This document shows positions 55,755 through 64,000 of a stretch of DNA of 64,000 nucleotides, in pieces. Position numbers and translations under genes: made by a program. Position 1 is the stretch's first letter. Every line of letters starts with the position of its first letter. Source of the DNA: Nostoc sp. CHAB 5834 (GTDB taxonomy: Bacteria > Cyanobacteriota > Cyanobacteriia > Cyanobacteriales > Nostocaceae); assembly GCA_020829485.1 (NCBI GenBank), contig JAIVFU010000017.1, forward strand, positions 42,686-106,685, read 5' to 3'. A model generated the notes under the pieces. It saw nothing but the letters and a program-made list of their open reading frames with translations. It made no database searches and was not told the origin of the DNA.

Positions 55755-57053
55755 ATGGCTCCTAGTCCCACCATCATGCAAGCTGTGGAAAAACTGGGCT
55801 ATCGTGTCACCGTTGGTGATGTGGCAACCCAGGCAGGATTGAACGTCGCTGAAGCTAATCAAAGCTTATTAGCCTTGGCATCTGATGCTGGGGGACATTT
55901 GCAAGTAGCGGATTCAGGTGATATAGTTTACCTTTTTCCACAAAATTTTCGATCAATTTTACGTAATAAATACTTCCGGTTACGATTGCAGGAATGGTGG
56001 AAAAAGGTCTGGAGTGTTCTGTTTTATCTGATTCGCATTTCTTTTGGAATTTTCTTAACTGTTTCCATCGCCCTTATAACTGTTACCATCTTCATGATCA
56101 TTACTGCTGCCAATTCAGATCGTGACGGCGACAATCGGGGCAGTAGTTTTGGGGGTGGGGGGTTCTTCTATTTTCCAAATTTATTCTGGTATTTTAGCCC
56201 AAATTATGACACCCACTATCAGGAACGACGGCGTGAAAGGCGAGAAGAAAGCGATCTAAATTTCTTTGAAGCTGTGTTTTCGTTTTTGTTTGGCGATGGT
56301 AATCCTAACGCCAACTTAGAAGAACGTCGGTGGCAAGAAATTGCTACGGTGATTCGGAATAACCGTGGTGCAGTAGTAGCAGAACAAATTTCCCCATATT
56401 TGGATGACATTGGTGAGGGATATACAAGAGAGTACGAAGATTATATGCTGCCCGTTCTGACGCGATTTAATGGGCAACCGGGGGTAAGTCCAGAAGGGCA
56501 AATTGTTTATTACTTCCCAGAGTTGCAGGTGAGTGCAGTTAAAAAGCGCCGTTATGCAATATCAGATCACTTGGAGGAATTTCCCTGGCGTTTTAGTGCT
56601 GCAAGTTCCGGGCAAATTATGCTCAGTGCTGGGTTGGGCGTACTAAATTTTGTTCTTGCTTTAGTACTGGGAAGATTGTTAAGTGATGGCACTGTTGCTG
56701 CCCAATTAGGTGGACTGGTAGCTTTTGTGCAAGGAATTTATTGGCTGCTATTGGCTTATGGAGCAGGTTTCTTAGTTATACCGTTATTGCGTTATTTCTG
56801 GATTCAGTGGCGTAATGGCAAAATAGGCGATCGCAACCGCGATCGCATTTCCAGATCAAGGATATTGGCAAGCCCTGATGCAGCTTTGCAACAAAAAATC
56901 GACTATGCCCAACAATTTGCAGCAGAAAAAGTCATTGGCAACGAAGATTTAGTGTATTCTAGCGAAACTGACTTACTCGACCAAGAAGTTGAGCGTTCCG
57001 CAAAAATTGATGCTGAATGGCAACGGCGCTTGGAACGTGGGAGTGGGGAATAG
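55755..57053 (+). CDS. Conserved membrane protein with winged-helix-like modules
   Basis: This 432-residue protein follows a strong AGGAGGGGAGAG Shine-Dalgarno. Residues about 5-70 (KLGYRVTVGDVATQAGLNVA, ADSGDIVYLFPQNF) and again about 195-265 (IATVIRNNRGAVVAEQISPY, SPEGQIVYYFPEL) look like repeated winged-helix-type modules. Two hydrophobic segments follow the first module (about 88-115) and two more lie near 295-345. A Gly-rich GSSFGGGGFFYF and a highly basic RRRERREES stretch separate them. It is probably a membrane protein conserved across cyanobacteria. The function is not known to me. Its last codon is about 70 bp from the convergent SpoIID gene. Confidence 0.75.
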   Translation: MAPSPTIMQAVEKLGYRVTVGDVATQAGLNVAEANQSLLALASDAGGHLQVADSGDIVYLFPQNFRSILRNKYFRLRLQEWWKKVWSVLFYLIRISFGIFLTVSIALITVTIFMIITAANSDRDGDNRGSSFGGGGFFYFPNLFWYFSPNYDTHYQERRRERREESDLNFFEAVFSFLFGDGNPNANLEERRWQEIATVIRNNRGAVVAEQISPYLDDIGEGYTREYEDYMLPVLTRFNGQPGVSPEGQIVYYFPELQVSAVKKRRYAISDHLEEFPWRFSAASSGQIMLSAGLGVLNFVLALVLGRLLSDGTVAAQLGGLVAFVQGIYWLLLAYGAGFLVIPLLRYFWIQWRNGKIGDRNRDRISRSRILASPDAALQQKIDYAQQFAAEKVIGNEDLVYSSETDLLDQEVERSAKIDAEWQRRLERGSGE

Positions 57054-57122
57054 AGTCAAGAGTTGAGAGTTGAGAGTCAGGAGTAAATAATTAAGATTTA
57101 TTTAAAACTCCTAACTTTCTCC

Positions 57123-58268
57123 TTACTTCGCCTGAATTGGTGTTAAAGCTACACCTTGATAATAATGCCCCAAAATTTGCAAGTGGTTCACTCCCTGCCG
57201 AGCTAGATTGTATGCTCCCCACTGACTCATGCCCAAACCATGACCGAAGCCAAGCCCTTGAAGTACAAAACTACCATCTGCTCCCTTGCTGACGCTGAAG
57301 CGGGTACTTTTTAGCTTCAGCGCTGTTCGCACTTCCTCGCGCTGTAGAACCTTTGTGCCTTTGTTACCGACAATTCTTAAGACTTTAACACTGCCAAAAG
57401 GCGAGTATGTCTCTGGAATCATCGCCGTTACACTGCCAACTTGAGGGAATTTAGCGCTAATCTCACTAGCCGAGAAGGTTTTTACCCAATTACATGCACT
57501 GATATTTTGATCGTAGTCTTGAACAGCCCGCAAGTACGGCAACGCATTTCCCCAAACGTCTTCAACATTTTCCGTGTGTCCTCCAGAACAAGCGTGGAAG
57601 ACTGAGAGAATAATCCGGTTTTTGTAAGTTAGTACCTGTCCTGCTGTTTCATCAACTGCTTTGTAAATAGCAGGAGATTCACTGATTACGCCTTTGTAAA
57701 TTTGCCAGCGATCTGGGGTATTACCTAAATCGTAAACGGGATTATTCCGTTGTTTTTCTCGCTCGTAGAGGGCGTAAGTGCGAGCTGCGATCGCCTGAGC
57801 TTTTAAAGCTTCTTGGGGCCAGCTAGCACTCATTTCGCCACCGAGAACGCTGTAGAGATACTCTTGATCATCAACCCAATTAACAGCCGTTAAGCCTTTT
57901 TCTGTGGGGACAACTAGAGTTCTGCCCCGATACCAGCGATCGCCAATATAAACGAATCCTTTACCTGTTGGCTCAATCCAAAATAAACCAGACTGCCACT
58001 TATCTAAAGCAACTCCGCCAGGAATGGCTTGGGCATAATACGCACTCATCGCTGGTAACTGTCCGAGAGTCCGGCCGGTACTATCCTTGACAATTCCAGT
58101 GGTGGAACTGCCCACTTTTACCTGATTAACCCCCCTCTCAATTGCCACGCGCAGAATTACAGACGCTTGCGCTGGGGCAACCAAAGCAATCCACAAGAAG
58201 ACACTTACCCACCAATGACGTACTTTAACCTGGGAAAATAAAAAGCCTAAGTAAAGTTGGAATTTCAT
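57123..58268 (-). CDS. SpoIID/LytB domain protein
   Basis: The start ATG 58268 (MKFQLYLGFLFSQVKVRHWW) precedes a signal sequence that ends near APAQA. The 381-residue protein carries a SpoIID domain: WPQEALKAQAIAARTYALYE, SVFHACSGGHTENVEDVWGN, and the C-terminal GLGFGHGLGMSQWGAYNLAR. SpoIID is a lytic transglycosylase acting on denuded peptidoglycan in Bacillus; in cyanobacteria homologues are thought to act on the wall or septum. The conserved acidic residue of the catalytic helix is likely the Glu in WPQEALK. It is exported to the periplasm. It converges with the gene at 55755. Confidence 0.93.
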   Translation of the reverse strand: MKFQLYLGFLFSQVKVRHWWVSVFLWIALVAPAQASVILRVAIERGVNQVKVGSSTTGIVKDSTGRTLGQLPAMSAYYAQAIPGGVALDKWQSGLFWIEPTGKGFVYIGDRWYRGRTLVVPTEKGLTAVNWVDDQEYLYSVLGGEMSASWPQEALKAQAIAARTYALYEREKQRNNPVYDLGNTPDRWQIYKGVISESPAIYKAVDETAGQVLTYKNRIILSVFHACSGGHTENVEDVWGNALPYLRAVQDYDQNISACNWVKTFSASEISAKFPQVGSVTAMIPETYSPFGSVKVLRIVGNKGTKVLQREEVRTALKLKSTRFSVSKGADGSFVLQGLGFGHGLGMSQWGAYNLARQGVNHLQILGHYYQGVALTPIQAK

Positions 58269-58580
58269 GCTGATCATCTAATCACATTAGTATCTAATTG
58301 ACGCTCCGAACTATGGCGTCTACTACTTTAAGATGAGACAGTTCTCCAACGCAGGAGGTTGCCACCTCCTACTAATTATGCATTTTGCTTTAGCTATAAG
58401 GTAGAAATCAGGTGAAGAAGTCAGGAGATAGCAGGCAGGGGGAGAATTTCTCTTCTCTACCTGTTTCCAATGACCAATTCCCCATGCCTACTTGCCCTGA
58501 GCGTATCGCTAAAGCGAAAGCTCCGCTAAGGCGTAGCGTCTCGTAGAGAAGGGATGCCTAATGCCCAATGCTTCTTTAGT
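58269..58580. other. Spacer between SpoIID and the chain-length gene
   Basis: It holds a CAGGAGGTTGCCACCTCCT hairpin near 58350 and the dispersed repeat 58501-58557. No gene is seen. Confidence 0.5.
58501..58557. repeat. Dispersed repeat, noncoding relative of the aroB insert
   Basis: GCGTATCGCTAAAGCGAAAG, GCTCCGCTAAGGCGTAGCGT and CTCGTAGAGAAGGG correspond in opposite orientation to the repeat in aroB (37377-37432). Confidence 0.7.
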
Positions 58581-60794
58581 CTATGATGCCAATACCTTTT
58601 GAGAATTACTCACTTCATTAGCGATAATTCCAATTAAATTCAACTTATTCAAAATTTCTGTTGCTTGAGTCAGTTCAGTTCGCGTCACTTTTCCCATGCG
58701 CTCTACCATTACGATCCCATTGCAAAAAGCTGCCACAATTCTGGCATCAACTGTACCTAAAATAGGTGGAGCATCTATCAGTACTAGGTCATAACTTTGC
58801 TCAAACAACTCAATTAGTTCTTTCATCCGTTCAGAACTGAGCAACTTCACCGTGTCTTCTGCTTCGGGCCCAGCAGTCAAAATATCAATGTAGGGATGAA
58901 TAGGCTGGATGTAATCTTGAAAATGAGTTGTCGTCTCATCAAGTAATAACAGAGATAGTCCCCAGTCATTGGATAGTTCCAGGATTTTGTGCAGGCTAGG
59001 ATTATGTAAATTAGCATCAATAACTAATACCCGTCGATGCATTCGGGTAGCGCTAGCTACAAGCCCTAATACTAAAGTTGTCTTCCCTTCCCCTGGTAGT
59101 GCTGAAGTCAACATTAATGACTTGAAGGTTAAGGGATATTTTAATATTTGAATATTTTGGTAGATCATGTCCAGGGTTTTATGGACAGGTAATCTAGTAG
59201 TGGCTTCTACTGTAGAGTAATCTAAGCTTCGTCGCCCATTCCAAGGCAAGGCCAGCCGCCGCTTTTTGACATTACATAACGGTAGTTTTGGTACTGACCC
59301 CAATACACGTAGATTCGTCAGTTTTTTTAAATCTCCGACACAGTAAATAGCATCATTAAACTTTTCCAAAATCAGGGCTGCTAAGATGCCTAGAATCGGC
59401 CCAATTACCGCCCCTCCAACCAAAAATAATAATCTGTTGCTCCCCATATAAGTACCCAGAGCAGGTTCTGCCAAAACTTGCCAGTTATATCCTTCCTGAG
59501 CAGTTTTCAAACCCAAAGACTGTTGCGCTTGGAGTAATTGTTCAAGGGTTTTACGACTAGTTTCCACCTTTGGCAGCAGACGGTTATACTCTGCTATTAA
59601 GCTTGGGTATTTGTTTAACTCAGAGCGAAGTCGCTGTTCTGACTCGGCTAAATTCTTTTCATTAGCAGTTAGTCCTAAAACAGTTGTCTGTAGCAAAATT
59701 AACTCGTCTACTAGCTTTGGTTCAACCCCTAGCATTTGCTCTTTTAAAAGCGGTTCTCCCTTACTGCTAGTAGTAATAGTTTTCACCTCTTGTCGTAATA
59801 GCGACAGTTGACTTTGGCGTTGCTGCTTTAGTTTCTGTACCGATGGGTAATCGTCTGTATAGCGCAGCCGTTCCTTAGCCAAGGCTAGTTCAGTTTTTTG
59901 AATTTCACTCAATAGCGTTCGGTAACGACTTGACTGATTTAAACGAGAAGAAATTAGTGCATTCTGTTGAGACGAGGAGGCTATTTGTTGCTCTAGATTC
60001 TCGTAGCGAACGTTTACATCTTGAAGGTGGGCACGAGTGCTTTGTAGCTGTTTTTGAATATCAGCTAGAGATTCTAGCAGGATTTTACTTTGGAGTTGGG
60101 GATCGAGTAATTTATGTTTATTGCGAAACTGTTCCAAATTTTTCTCAGCTTTACTCATCTCTTTTTTTATTTCAGGTAGGCGAGCATTTACAAAAGCCAG
60201 CCCTTGATTTAGACGTTCTTTTTGTTGTTCTTTATTGTAATTTTGATAGACTTTTTGTAGAGCTTGAAGTACTCTTTGTGTTTTGAGTGGATCGTCATCA
60301 TTAAAGGAAACTTTAAATAATTGACTAAAAACTTTATTAGCTCCTATACCTCCCTCTTCTGGAGTCACTTCTAGAGGTGCTTTTTTGTTCTGTTCTATTT
60401 GACCATTGATATCCTTTAAGGTAATATCAGGATAATCAGAATAAAGTAAATCTGCGGCTTTCTGAAGCAACTTAGAACTCAGCATGAGTTTCATCTGAGT
60501 AGTGGAATCAACAACTTGAGAATTTGGTTCAGTAACCTTGGTGTCTGCGTTTTCTGGGATATTATTTGACTGTGTGCCTTCAGATAAATTGGAATTCACC
60601 AATATCCGCATATTGCTCTGGTAAGTAGGTTTGGCAATGAAAGCTAGGAGGCTAGCACCTGACATAACTACACAGGAAACCCCCAAAATCAGCAAACGTC
60701 GGCGAAGCAAAATAGTAGATATTTGTCTGATGTCAACTGCGCCTTGTGTTGAAGTAGTAATCTGTTGCTCTTGATTCAGACTAGTCTTAGCCAC
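58581..60794 (-). CDS. Wzc/GumC-like chain-length and BY-kinase-type protein
   Basis: The start is GTG 60794 (MAKTSLNQEQQITTS), seven bases after GAGGAG; a TTG six bases upstream is less likely. The 737-residue protein has an N-terminal Wzz domain with a membrane helix (about 30-52, LLILGVSCVVMSGASLLAFI), a long periplasmic coiled coil (about 185-430) and a second helix near 455-480. The cytoplasmic ATPase has Walker A SALPGEGKTT, a second motif VLVIDANLHNPS and Walker B LVLIDAPPILG. The C-terminus (GIIANEVSNSQKVLAS) lacks the tyrosine cluster of typical autokinases. It probably controls polysaccharide polymer length and export together with a Wzx/Wzy system; the flippase is 8 kb away. Confidence 0.93.
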   Translation of the reverse strand: MAKTSLNQEQQITTSTQGAVDIRQISTILLRRRLLILGVSCVVMSGASLLAFIAKPTYQSNMRILVNSNLSEGTQSNNIPENADTKVTEPNSQVVDSTTQMKLMLSSKLLQKAADLLYSDYPDITLKDINGQIEQNKKAPLEVTPEEGGIGANKVFSQLFKVSFNDDDPLKTQRVLQALQKVYQNYNKEQQKERLNQGLAFVNARLPEIKKEMSKAEKNLEQFRNKHKLLDPQLQSKILLESLADIQKQLQSTRAHLQDVNVRYENLEQQIASSSQQNALISSRLNQSSRYRTLLSEIQKTELALAKERLRYTDDYPSVQKLKQQRQSQLSLLRQEVKTITTSSKGEPLLKEQMLGVEPKLVDELILLQTTVLGLTANEKNLAESEQRLRSELNKYPSLIAEYNRLLPKVETSRKTLEQLLQAQQSLGLKTAQEGYNWQVLAEPALGTYMGSNRLLFLVGGAVIGPILGILAALILEKFNDAIYCVGDLKKLTNLRVLGSVPKLPLCNVKKRRLALPWNGRRSLDYSTVEATTRLPVHKTLDMIYQNIQILKYPLTFKSLMLTSALPGEGKTTLVLGLVASATRMHRRVLVIDANLHNPSLHKILELSNDWGLSLLLLDETTTHFQDYIQPIHPYIDILTAGPEAEDTVKLLSSERMKELIELFEQSYDLVLIDAPPILGTVDARIVAAFCNGIVMVERMGKVTRTELTQATEILNKLNLIGIIANEVSNSQKVLAS

Positions 60795-61356
60795 TATCAA
60801 ACTCCTCTAATATCGAAACACTATATTTATTTGGAAGATTTATGAAAAATGTGAAACGTTTTTTTACACCTAGAGCCGCAATAGCATACTTAATTATTCT
60901 CCTAACAATGACAAGCTCACTTGGCACAATATTATGCCAACTGGCGCTTTCATGTTCATCAATTCATGCATATAAATTCTTAATCAGTGTTGGAAGAATA
61001 AATTTTAATAAATATTTTATTTAAGGAAGAAAAATCTTGACGAAAAATTAATTATTTTTCTTAAGTATTTAAGTATAAAATTTTCGGATTTACAACGGTA
61101 CTATCTTATTAAAGTTATTTTAATAACTTGTAATATAAGAAACACATTGAAAAAAATATTTAAACCATAGTAGTTGTAGATTATTGATACACTTAGTGAA
61201 CCGTAAATTGTTGGGTAACTAGTTGACTTACTCCTCAAACTAAGCTGCTATCTATTTGCTGGATGTTATGAGTAAGACTACTAAACTTCAAGATAGAGCC
61301 TGGTTAATTTCAGATTAGAAGGGTTCATCTAAAATCTAAAATTCAAAATTTAAAAT
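60795..61356. other. Upstream region of the chain-length gene and 3' flank of rnz
   Basis: It is AT-rich. A 60-codon frame at 60842-61024 on the plus strand overlaps the promoter region and is not supported. No other gene is seen. Confidence 0.5.
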
Positions 61357-62316
61357 TTAAACGCCTACCTTGGTTAACTCTACTTCACGCCGCCTGGGTA
61401 CTTCATGAATCATGAAATCATAAGCCATGTCAGTACGCGGAAAAATAGCACGGGCTTCCTGAAGAAGATCCTTCAATTCCAAGGTATTGCCAGGAGCATA
61501 GCGGGGACTGAAATGACTCATAATCAGTCGATGTGCCCCAGCAGCTAAAGCTGTTTGCGCTGCCATTGTGGTTGTGGAATGCAACCGCTGAAAAGCCATG
61601 TCTGCATCTTGATGAGCAAAGGTTGCTTCGTGAATTAATACATCTGCATCTTTTGCCAATTCCACTGCACCATCACAATAAATTGTGTCTGTACAATAGG
61701 CAATTTTTCGACCAATTTCTATAGGACCGCATAATTGAGTGCCATCAATCACCCGTCCGTCCGCAAGCGTCACTGTTTCACCGCGCTTAAGTTGACCATA
61801 AATCCGACCAGGAGGAATTTGCAACGCCTTGGCTTTTTCAATATCAAAGCGTCCTGATCGGTCTTTTTCGGCTACGCGGTAGCCGAAAGCTGTAATGCGA
61901 TGATGCAAATTACCGCAGCTAACGGTGAAGTCATCGTCTTCATAAATTACCCCTGGACGGATGGCATGGACTTTAATCGGGTAGGAAAAGTGTGTGTAGG
62001 AGTAACGGGAGGCGGCTTGAATGTAATCATTTAATCCAGGTGGCCCATATATATCAATTCGTTCCACATTGCCTGCTAAGCCACAAGTAGCAAGAAGTCC
62101 CATCAAGCCAAAGATGTGGTCACCGTGCATATGAGTAATAAAAATTCGTGAGAGTTGGCTGATTTTCAGTTCACTCCGTATAATTTGATGCTGAGTGCCT
62201 TCACCACAGTCGAATAACCACAGTTCTGCCCTTTGGGGTAATCTCAGGGCGACACTCGAAACATTGCGCGATCGCGTGGGTACACCGGAACTCGTACCTA
62301 AGAATGTTATCTGCAC
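61357..62316 (-). CDS. rnz: Ribonuclease Z
   Basis: RNase Z trims the 3' trailer of tRNA precursors. The start GTG 62316 gives MQITFLGTSSGVPTRSRNVS, the classical N-terminus; a TTG nine codons upstream is less likely. The 319-residue protein is a metallo-beta-lactamase-fold enzyme with the zinc motif HMHGDHIFGL, further ligands in YCTDTIY and IHEATFAHQD, and the C-terminal SHFSPRYAP. The flexible-arm region around GRIYGQLKRGETVTLADGRV is present. The protein is cytosolic and single-copy in type. Confidence 0.96.
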   Translation of the reverse strand: MQITFLGTSSGVPTRSRNVSSVALRLPQRAELWLFDCGEGTQHQIIRSELKISQLSRIFITHMHGDHIFGLMGLLATCGLAGNVERIDIYGPPGLNDYIQAASRYSYTHFSYPIKVHAIRPGVIYEDDDFTVSCGNLHHRITAFGYRVAEKDRSGRFDIEKAKALQIPPGRIYGQLKRGETVTLADGRVIDGTQLCGPIEIGRKIAYCTDTIYCDGAVELAKDADVLIHEATFAHQDADMAFQRLHSTTTMAAQTALAAGAHRLIMSHFSPRYAPGNTLELKDLLQEARAIFPRTDMAYDFMIHEVPRRREVELTKVGV

Positions 62317-62410
62317 AGGTTCTTTAATCTTCCTATTGCTCAATTTGCTGCTCTATTTTCTATAGTGACACGCTTGATAAGCAAAATACTTTTGAGAGGA
62401 AGTCGCTTTT

Positions 62411-63312
62411 TTAAACCCAACACCCAATAAAGATTATAGGGCTTAGGCAAAAATCTGTGACATCTCCTACACTGTAACCGCCTCGGTTACAGTGTAGGCT
62501 TCCAGCAGCCCGATGAAGGGTATGAAGGATTTCCTTCGTGGTACTATCATCCATAGTTCCAACTATGTGTTCTTTCCCACTACGGCGTTTTATACTGGGG
62601 AAAATGCCCAACCCCAGTCTTGTCAAGTTGATTCCAGCATTAATGTCGCGGTCAACCATCAAAGAGTTTTGCTCATCCCAATATTCTCTGATACTGCAAG
62701 ACGCTCGATGACTCGCTACCGCTTCGCTATCAGTAAAAATAATTTCATTGCGGTAACTGAGAATCATTGAAGTGTATTGTGGGTTCTGTGAAATTGCGAC
62801 AGCACCAGCAATTTCTGCTATGCGCTGTAATATCTCGAAGAATTGCCCAAAAGCACCATCAGCCCACGACTTATTCAGTCCTGACTTAGCGGATTGTCCA
62901 TTTGGAAGATAGCTTCCATCCTCATCCTGTTTGATTTTATTGCGTCGGGTTAATCCCTTGAGGTTTAAGTCCTCGTAGAAGAAAAATTTCTTTCCAATTC
63001 TGACAAGCTTGTGGGCTGTTTTTTACTGAAAATCTTTTCGACTTCTAGCAATTTTTTGATGCTGTTTAGCTTCACGTTTTGCCAACTTACGACGAGATTT
63101 AGACCCGCGATGGAGTTTATTTCGCTTAATAGAAATACGGTCTAGCTTGGCTTGATTTTTGCGTAATGGCTTTAAAGATGGAACTTTTTTACCCTCTGAA
63201 GTTGCAAGATAATCATCACCTTGCAACACAGCATCAATCCCCATTGAGTTGTCCCAATTGGGGATAAAATCGATGGTTTGACTTGGTACAGATACATCTT
63301 CCAATACCATCT
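62411..63312 (-). pseudogene. tnpB: TnpB (IS200/IS605-type RNA-guided nuclease) pseudogene
   Basis: The frame reads MGIDAVLQGDDYLATSEGKK (RuvC-I Asp region), KNQAKLDRISIKRNKLHRGS, RRKLAKREAKQHQKIARSRK, then TAA at 63023-63025, and continues in the same frame with KTAHKLVRIGKKFFFYEDLN, GLNKSWADGAFGQFFEILQR and VDRDINAGINLTRLGLG. A single stop thus breaks it, where homologues have Tyr. The expected zinc-finger CxxC pairs are degraded (SCSIREY). The N-terminal half is missing; at 63313 the sequence changes to the 3' end of a group II intron. The perfect hairpin 62466-62498 lies near its 3' end. Confidence 0.8.
62466..62498. repeat. Perfect hairpin near the 3' end of tnpB
   Basis: CCTACACTGTAACCG and CGGTTACAGTGTAGG are exact reverse complements with a 3-base loop. 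It lies inside the tnpB reading frame and may be the right-end hairpin of the IS605-type element or part of its guide RNA scaffold. Confidence 0.8.
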
Positions 63313-63510
63313 GTTAGGGTCGAGGAGAGCATTACTGCTCTACCTCTCCCATCCGAAACCGTGCGTGCGACTTTCACCGCACACGGCTACTCAGTGTGTT
63401 GTCCTTTTGTCATTACGGACTCCCTGACCTTTTGACCGATGAAATTAGGGATATCATTTATCCACTCCCAATCAAACTTTTCCCAATATTGAGAGAGTTT
63501 CTCTAGTGGT
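63313..63510 (-). mobile_element. Group II intron, 3' fragment inside tnpB
   Basis: The minus strand contains a textbook domain V (63355-63388) and, after it, a domain VI hairpin ending GACCCTAAC at 63313, with an unpaired A eight bases from the 3' end. Upstream, a frame stopping at TAG 63387 reads IDIPLEKLSQYWEKFDWEWI then NDIPNFIGQKVRESVMTKGQ and may be the C-terminal end of an intron-encoded protein. The sequence is cut off at about 63510 by the IS630 element. The 3' exon is tnpB. Confidence 0.75.
63355..63388 (-). ncRNA. Group II intron domain V
   Basis: It reads AGCCGTGTGCGGTGAAAGTC on the minus strand and continues GCACGCACGGTTTC. The catalytic AGC triad, GAAA tetraloop and paired GTGTGC/GCACGC arms match the group II consensus. 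Confidence 0.85.
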
Positions 63511-63513
63511 ATG

Positions 63514-64000
63514 TCAATTTTCTATTTGTGGATAAAGACGCTTGAGACGGATACGGGCATCCGCTGTTGTGAACTGCCAATCTACAGACTTTTGTGAATG
63601 ATTGCGTTGAATATACCAAGCCGTTGTTTCTTGTTCTAAAGTTTCAAGATCAGGAATCCGACGATCTAGGCATTGTCGGGTCATTGCGGACAATTCGTTT
63701 TCAGCAATATTGAGCCAACTCCCATGTTTGGGAGTATGGTGAATTTCCAAACGTTCGACCAGAGAACGGGCTGTAGACGGCTCAAAAGCTTGATAAAGTG
63801 AGGCAAGTTTATGAGTATTTAGCTGGTCACATATTAAAATAACTTTGTCGCTATCAGGATAGTCGTTGTCGAGTAAGTGCTTAATTTCTGTTGCCCAGTC
63901 AACCGCTGTTCTCCGTTCACTGATGACTGTTTTGCGCCACCCAGACAACGGTTCTGTAAACATAAAGATATTGGCTGTTCCATTGCGTTCGTATTCATAA
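63514..64000 (-). CDS. IS630-family transposase, 5' end outside window
   Basis: The frame stays open to the right edge, giving YEYERNGTANIFMFTEPLSG before the Met at 63963, so the gene is 5'-truncated by the window. About 161 residues of the DDE domain are visible: KVILICDQLNTHKLASLYQA (second Asp) and HHTPKHGSWLNIAENELSAM (Glu). The end AWYIQRNHSQKSVDWQFTTA is typical of the family. It is transcribed in the same direction as the tnpB pseudogene. The likely element end is near 63503-63513, just after a TA dinucleotide, as expected for IS630/Tc1-type insertion. The MGARLKVFL stub at 13767 belongs to the same type. Confidence 0.9.
   Translation of the reverse strand, partial: YEYERNGTANIFMFTEPLSGWRKTVISERRTAVDWATEIKHLLDNDYPDSDKVILICDQLNTHKLASLYQAFEPSTARSLVERLEIHHTPKHGSWLNIAENELSAMTRQCLDRRIPDLETLEQETTAWYIQRNHSQKSVDWQFTTADARIRLKRLYPQIEN

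Noticed and set aside
60842..61024. A 60-codon plus-strand frame with a hydrophobic segment
   Set aside because: It lies in the promoter region of the divergent Wzc-like gene, has no clear ribosome-binding site and ends in AT-rich noncoding sequence.

Overview
The window comes from a filamentous, nitrogen-fixing-type cyanobacterium (Nostocales, Nostoc-like). The evidence is the very frequent HIP1 octamer GCGATCGC, the cytochrome b6f gene petL, several cyanobacteria-only protein families (DUF1400, low-complexity-tail membrane protein, PRC-barrel neighbour of smc, Tll0287-type haem protein), a lactate-oxidase-like flavoprotein, and a heavy load of Nostoc-type dispersed repeats and decayed IS elements. 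No single species is claimed.

Layout. 1-3.4 kb: the 5' part of a secreted beta-helix protein, a nested MITE, and small conserved cyanobacterial genes. 3.5-10 kb: the translation/transcription cluster rimP-nusA-ylxR-infB on the minus strand. 10-17 kb: membrane and envelope genes, a Clp-fold protease, a Ser/Thr kinase fused to a WD40 propeller, and a divergent haem-binding HAMP protein. 17.6-27 kb: smc, a PRC-barrel protein, a PAS-GGDEF-EAL protein and an ABC exporter. 27-35 kb: a glycine-rich repeat gene broken by one nonsense codon, selO, a SUKH protein, a di-haem peroxidase-like protein and a GNAT acetyltransferase. 35.8-46.8 kb: bioB, petL, aroB, Uma2, a thioesterase, a TrmH-type methyltransferase, tRNA-Leu(CAG), murA, an M48 protease and an Rpn-type nuclease. 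47-54.2 kb: a lactate-oxidase homologue, tRNA-Leu(CAA) and an AT-rich exopolysaccharide run (WecG-type glycosyltransferase, Wzx-type flippase, pyruvyl transferase, MurB-like oxidoreductase). 54.9-62.3 kb: tRNA-Gln(TTG), conserved membrane proteins, SpoIID, a Wzc-like chain-length protein and RNase Z. 62.4-64 kb: a broken tnpB abutting the 3' end of a group II intron, which in turn abuts an IS630 transposase.

Themes. Core housekeeping genes are embedded in repeat-rich spacers. Several dispersed repeats lie in frame inside essential or conserved genes (smc three times, aroB, selO), adding peptide segments without breaking them. Two MITEs near 34.6 and 46.8 kb share terminal repeats with a decayed IS5-type transposase at 17.2 kb. 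Another element, bounded by TAAGCTG/CAGCTTA, occurs three times. The exopolysaccharide genes and the Wzc-like gene probably serve surface polysaccharide assembly together. I saw no CRISPR array, rRNA gene, prophage or antiphage island. The most unusual points are the murA reading frame with no ordinary start codon behind its Shine-Dalgarno, the nested mobile cluster at the right edge, the MurB-like enzyme in a polysaccharide cluster, and the nonsense-split repeat gene.
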